Assembly (NCBI GenBank): GCA_018679295.1
Contig: JAHHLP010000468.1
Coordinates: 1-7,314 of the forward strand
Reading direction: 5' to 3'
Length of the DNA: 7,314 nt
Origin: Rhodothermia bacterium
GTDB lineage: Bacteria > Bacteroidota > Rhodothermia > Rhodothermales > JABDKH01
In this document: in pieces, positions 6,452 through 7,314 of the stretch
How the letters are laid out: each line of letters begins with the position of its first letter
How positions within the stretch are numbered: the first letter of the stretch is position 1
Notes under the pieces: generated by a model
Told to the model about the DNA's origin: nothing
The model's database searches: none
Seen by the model: the letters and a program-made list of their open reading frames with translations, nothing else
Position numbers and translations under genes: made by a program

Positions 6452-6480
6452 TACTTATCGGCCACGGGGCCGGGTTTCAA
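6452..6480 (-). promoter_or_regulatory. Weak promoter-like element with dyad before ftsX
   Basis: On the minus strand TTGAAA (6475-6480; 5 of 6 to the -35 consensus) precedes a 17-base spacer and TAAGTA (6452-6457), a poor -10. A slightly shifted GATAAG with a 15-base spacer is an alternative. The spacer holds GGCC-CCGT-GGCC (6460-6471), 3 bases after the -35 and 2 before the -10. That is the same geometry as the element at 5410-5438. The dyad could instead be a weak attenuating or terminating hairpin after pheA, but it lacks a T-run. Confidence 0.3.
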
Positions 6481-6486
6481 TAGCTA

Positions 6487-7314
6487 CTAATCGACCACAT
6501 CGCCCGACGGGTAGGAGCCGAGTACCTTCACGTATGCGGCAATCTCCTTCAAGTGCCCAACGGCATTGGTGACGCCCTCTTCCTGCTCCGAACCTCCGAG
6601 ATCCAGATAAAAGAGGTATTGACCCGGACTTCCGACCAGTGGGCGGCTCTCGATCTTGTATAGATCGATTTCCCGCAAAGCGAAGACGGCCAGACTCTTG
6701 AAAAGTGCCCCGGGCACATTGTTCTTCATCGCATAAACGATGGATGTCTTCCAGGTAGACTTCTGACCGCGCGGCACTTCGGGCATCGTTCCGGGAGTAG
6801 CCAAGGCAAGAAAGCGAGTATAATTCTGATGGTTGCTTTCAATTCCTTCGGCGATCGTGACCAGACCGTACTCGGCCCCTGCGCGCGAACTCGCGATGGC
6901 CGCCACGGAAGGATCTGCGGCATCGGCCACGTCTCGAGCCGCGCCGGCGGTGTCATACGTCGGGACGATCTCAACGGCCCGCAGCTTCTCCTTGAGAAAC
7001 TGCCTGCACTGACCGAGCGCCTGCGGATGTGACTTTACCGTCTTGATCTGATCCAGCTGCACATTAGGATGGCCTAACAACGCGTGCCGGATTCTCAGAC
7101 TGACCTCTGCGGTGATCCGCAATTCGTGCTCCTCCAGTAAGTCATAGTTACTGTGAACGCTACCGTGGAGCGAATTCTCGATGGGGACCACGCCGCGTTC
7201 GGCCTCCCCGTAGTGGACCGCATTGAAGACGGCTTCAAAAGAGGGGTAGGGTCTGGGCTCATCCTCCGGAAAAAGGATCCGCGCAGCCTCTTCACTGAAC
7301 GCCCCGATCTCGCC
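6487..7314 (-). CDS. pheA: Prephenate dehydratase, monofunctional (5' end outside window)
   Basis: The enzyme decarboxylates and dehydrates prephenate to phenylpyruvate, the committed step to phenylalanine, in the cytosol. The frame is open to the window edge, so 275 residues are visible and the true start lies beyond 7314. From the edge the frame reads GEIGAFSEEAA, which normally lies only a few residues from the N-terminus, so very little is missing. A GTG at 7191 is internal. The catalytic domain shows VVPIENSLHGSVHSNYDLL (visible residues 42-60), SHPQALGQCR (95-104) and the catalytic NYTRF (164-168). The C-terminal ACT domain (about 188-266) has GALF (202-205) and ESRP (222-225), the phenylalanine-binding feedback site. 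There is no chorismate mutase domain at the visible N-terminus. It ends with two adjacent TAG codons and leads into ftsX after 68 bases. Confidence 0.96.
   Translation of the reverse strand, partial: GEIGAFSEEAARILFPEDEPRPYPSFEAVFNAVHYGEAERGVVPIENSLHGSVHSNYDLLEEHELRITAEVSLRIRHALLGHPNVQLDQIKTVKSHPQALGQCRQFLKEKLRAVEIVPTYDTAGAARDVADAADPSVAAIASSRAGAEYGLVTIAEGIESNHQNYTRFLALATPGTMPEVPRGQKSTWKTSIVYAMKNNVPGALFKSLAVFALREIDLYKIESRPLVGSPGQYLFYLDLGGSEQEEGVTNAVGHLKEIAAYVKVLGSYPSGDVVD

Noticed and set aside
7189..7191. GTG at 7191 as the start of pheA
   Set aside because: The frame stays open to the window edge and reads as the conserved prephenate dehydratase N-terminus (GAFSEEAA), so this codon is internal.

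Overview
The window looks like chromosomal DNA from a bacterium of the Bacteroidota/Rhodothermia/FCB group, with moderately high GC (estimated by eye). The main lineage clue is a secreted protein at 1986-2741 with a C-terminal type IX secretion (Por) sorting domain, a system largely confined to that superphylum. Weak or absent Shine-Dalgarno sequences at most starts, and one promoter candidate of the TTTG/TAnnTTTG style, fit the same assignment. The exact lineage is an inference. I see no tRNA, rRNA, CRISPR array, insertion sequence or phage gene.

Left part (1-2741). A plus-strand protein-L-isoaspartate O-methyltransferase (pcm, 40-732) converges on a minus-strand pair of overlapping genes (833-1129 and 1126-1425). 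Both members of the pair encode EutN/CcmL-type pentameric vertex proteins of bacterial microcompartments. No shell hexamer, trimer or cargo enzyme gene lies beside them. About 560 bases with no convincing gene (1426-1985) follow. They contain a promoter candidate for the vertex pair and a minus-strand hairpin with a T-run. A plus-strand gene for a small exported protein with a type IX sorting domain ends this part.

Right part (2772-7314). Four genes run on the minus strand in the order pheA (prephenate dehydratase, 5' end outside the window), ftsX, a two-helix membrane protein with a probable GAF domain and a degenerate GGDEF domain, and deoB (phosphopentomutase). Gaps are 68, 169 and 67 bases. 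The first two gaps each hold a sigma70-like element with a 17-base spacer, and each spacer carries a 12-base GC-rich dyad at the same offset. The genes may therefore form a partly co-transcribed cluster with internal, possibly regulated, promoters.

The genes do not form one pathway. They cover protein repair, phenylalanine synthesis, division/cell-wall control, nucleoside salvage, a likely signalling or scaffold membrane protein, and an isolated shell-vertex pair. The observations most worth checking are the orphan vertex pair, the twin promoter/dyad architecture, the degenerate GGDEF protein and the tandem duplication spanning the pcm stop codon.
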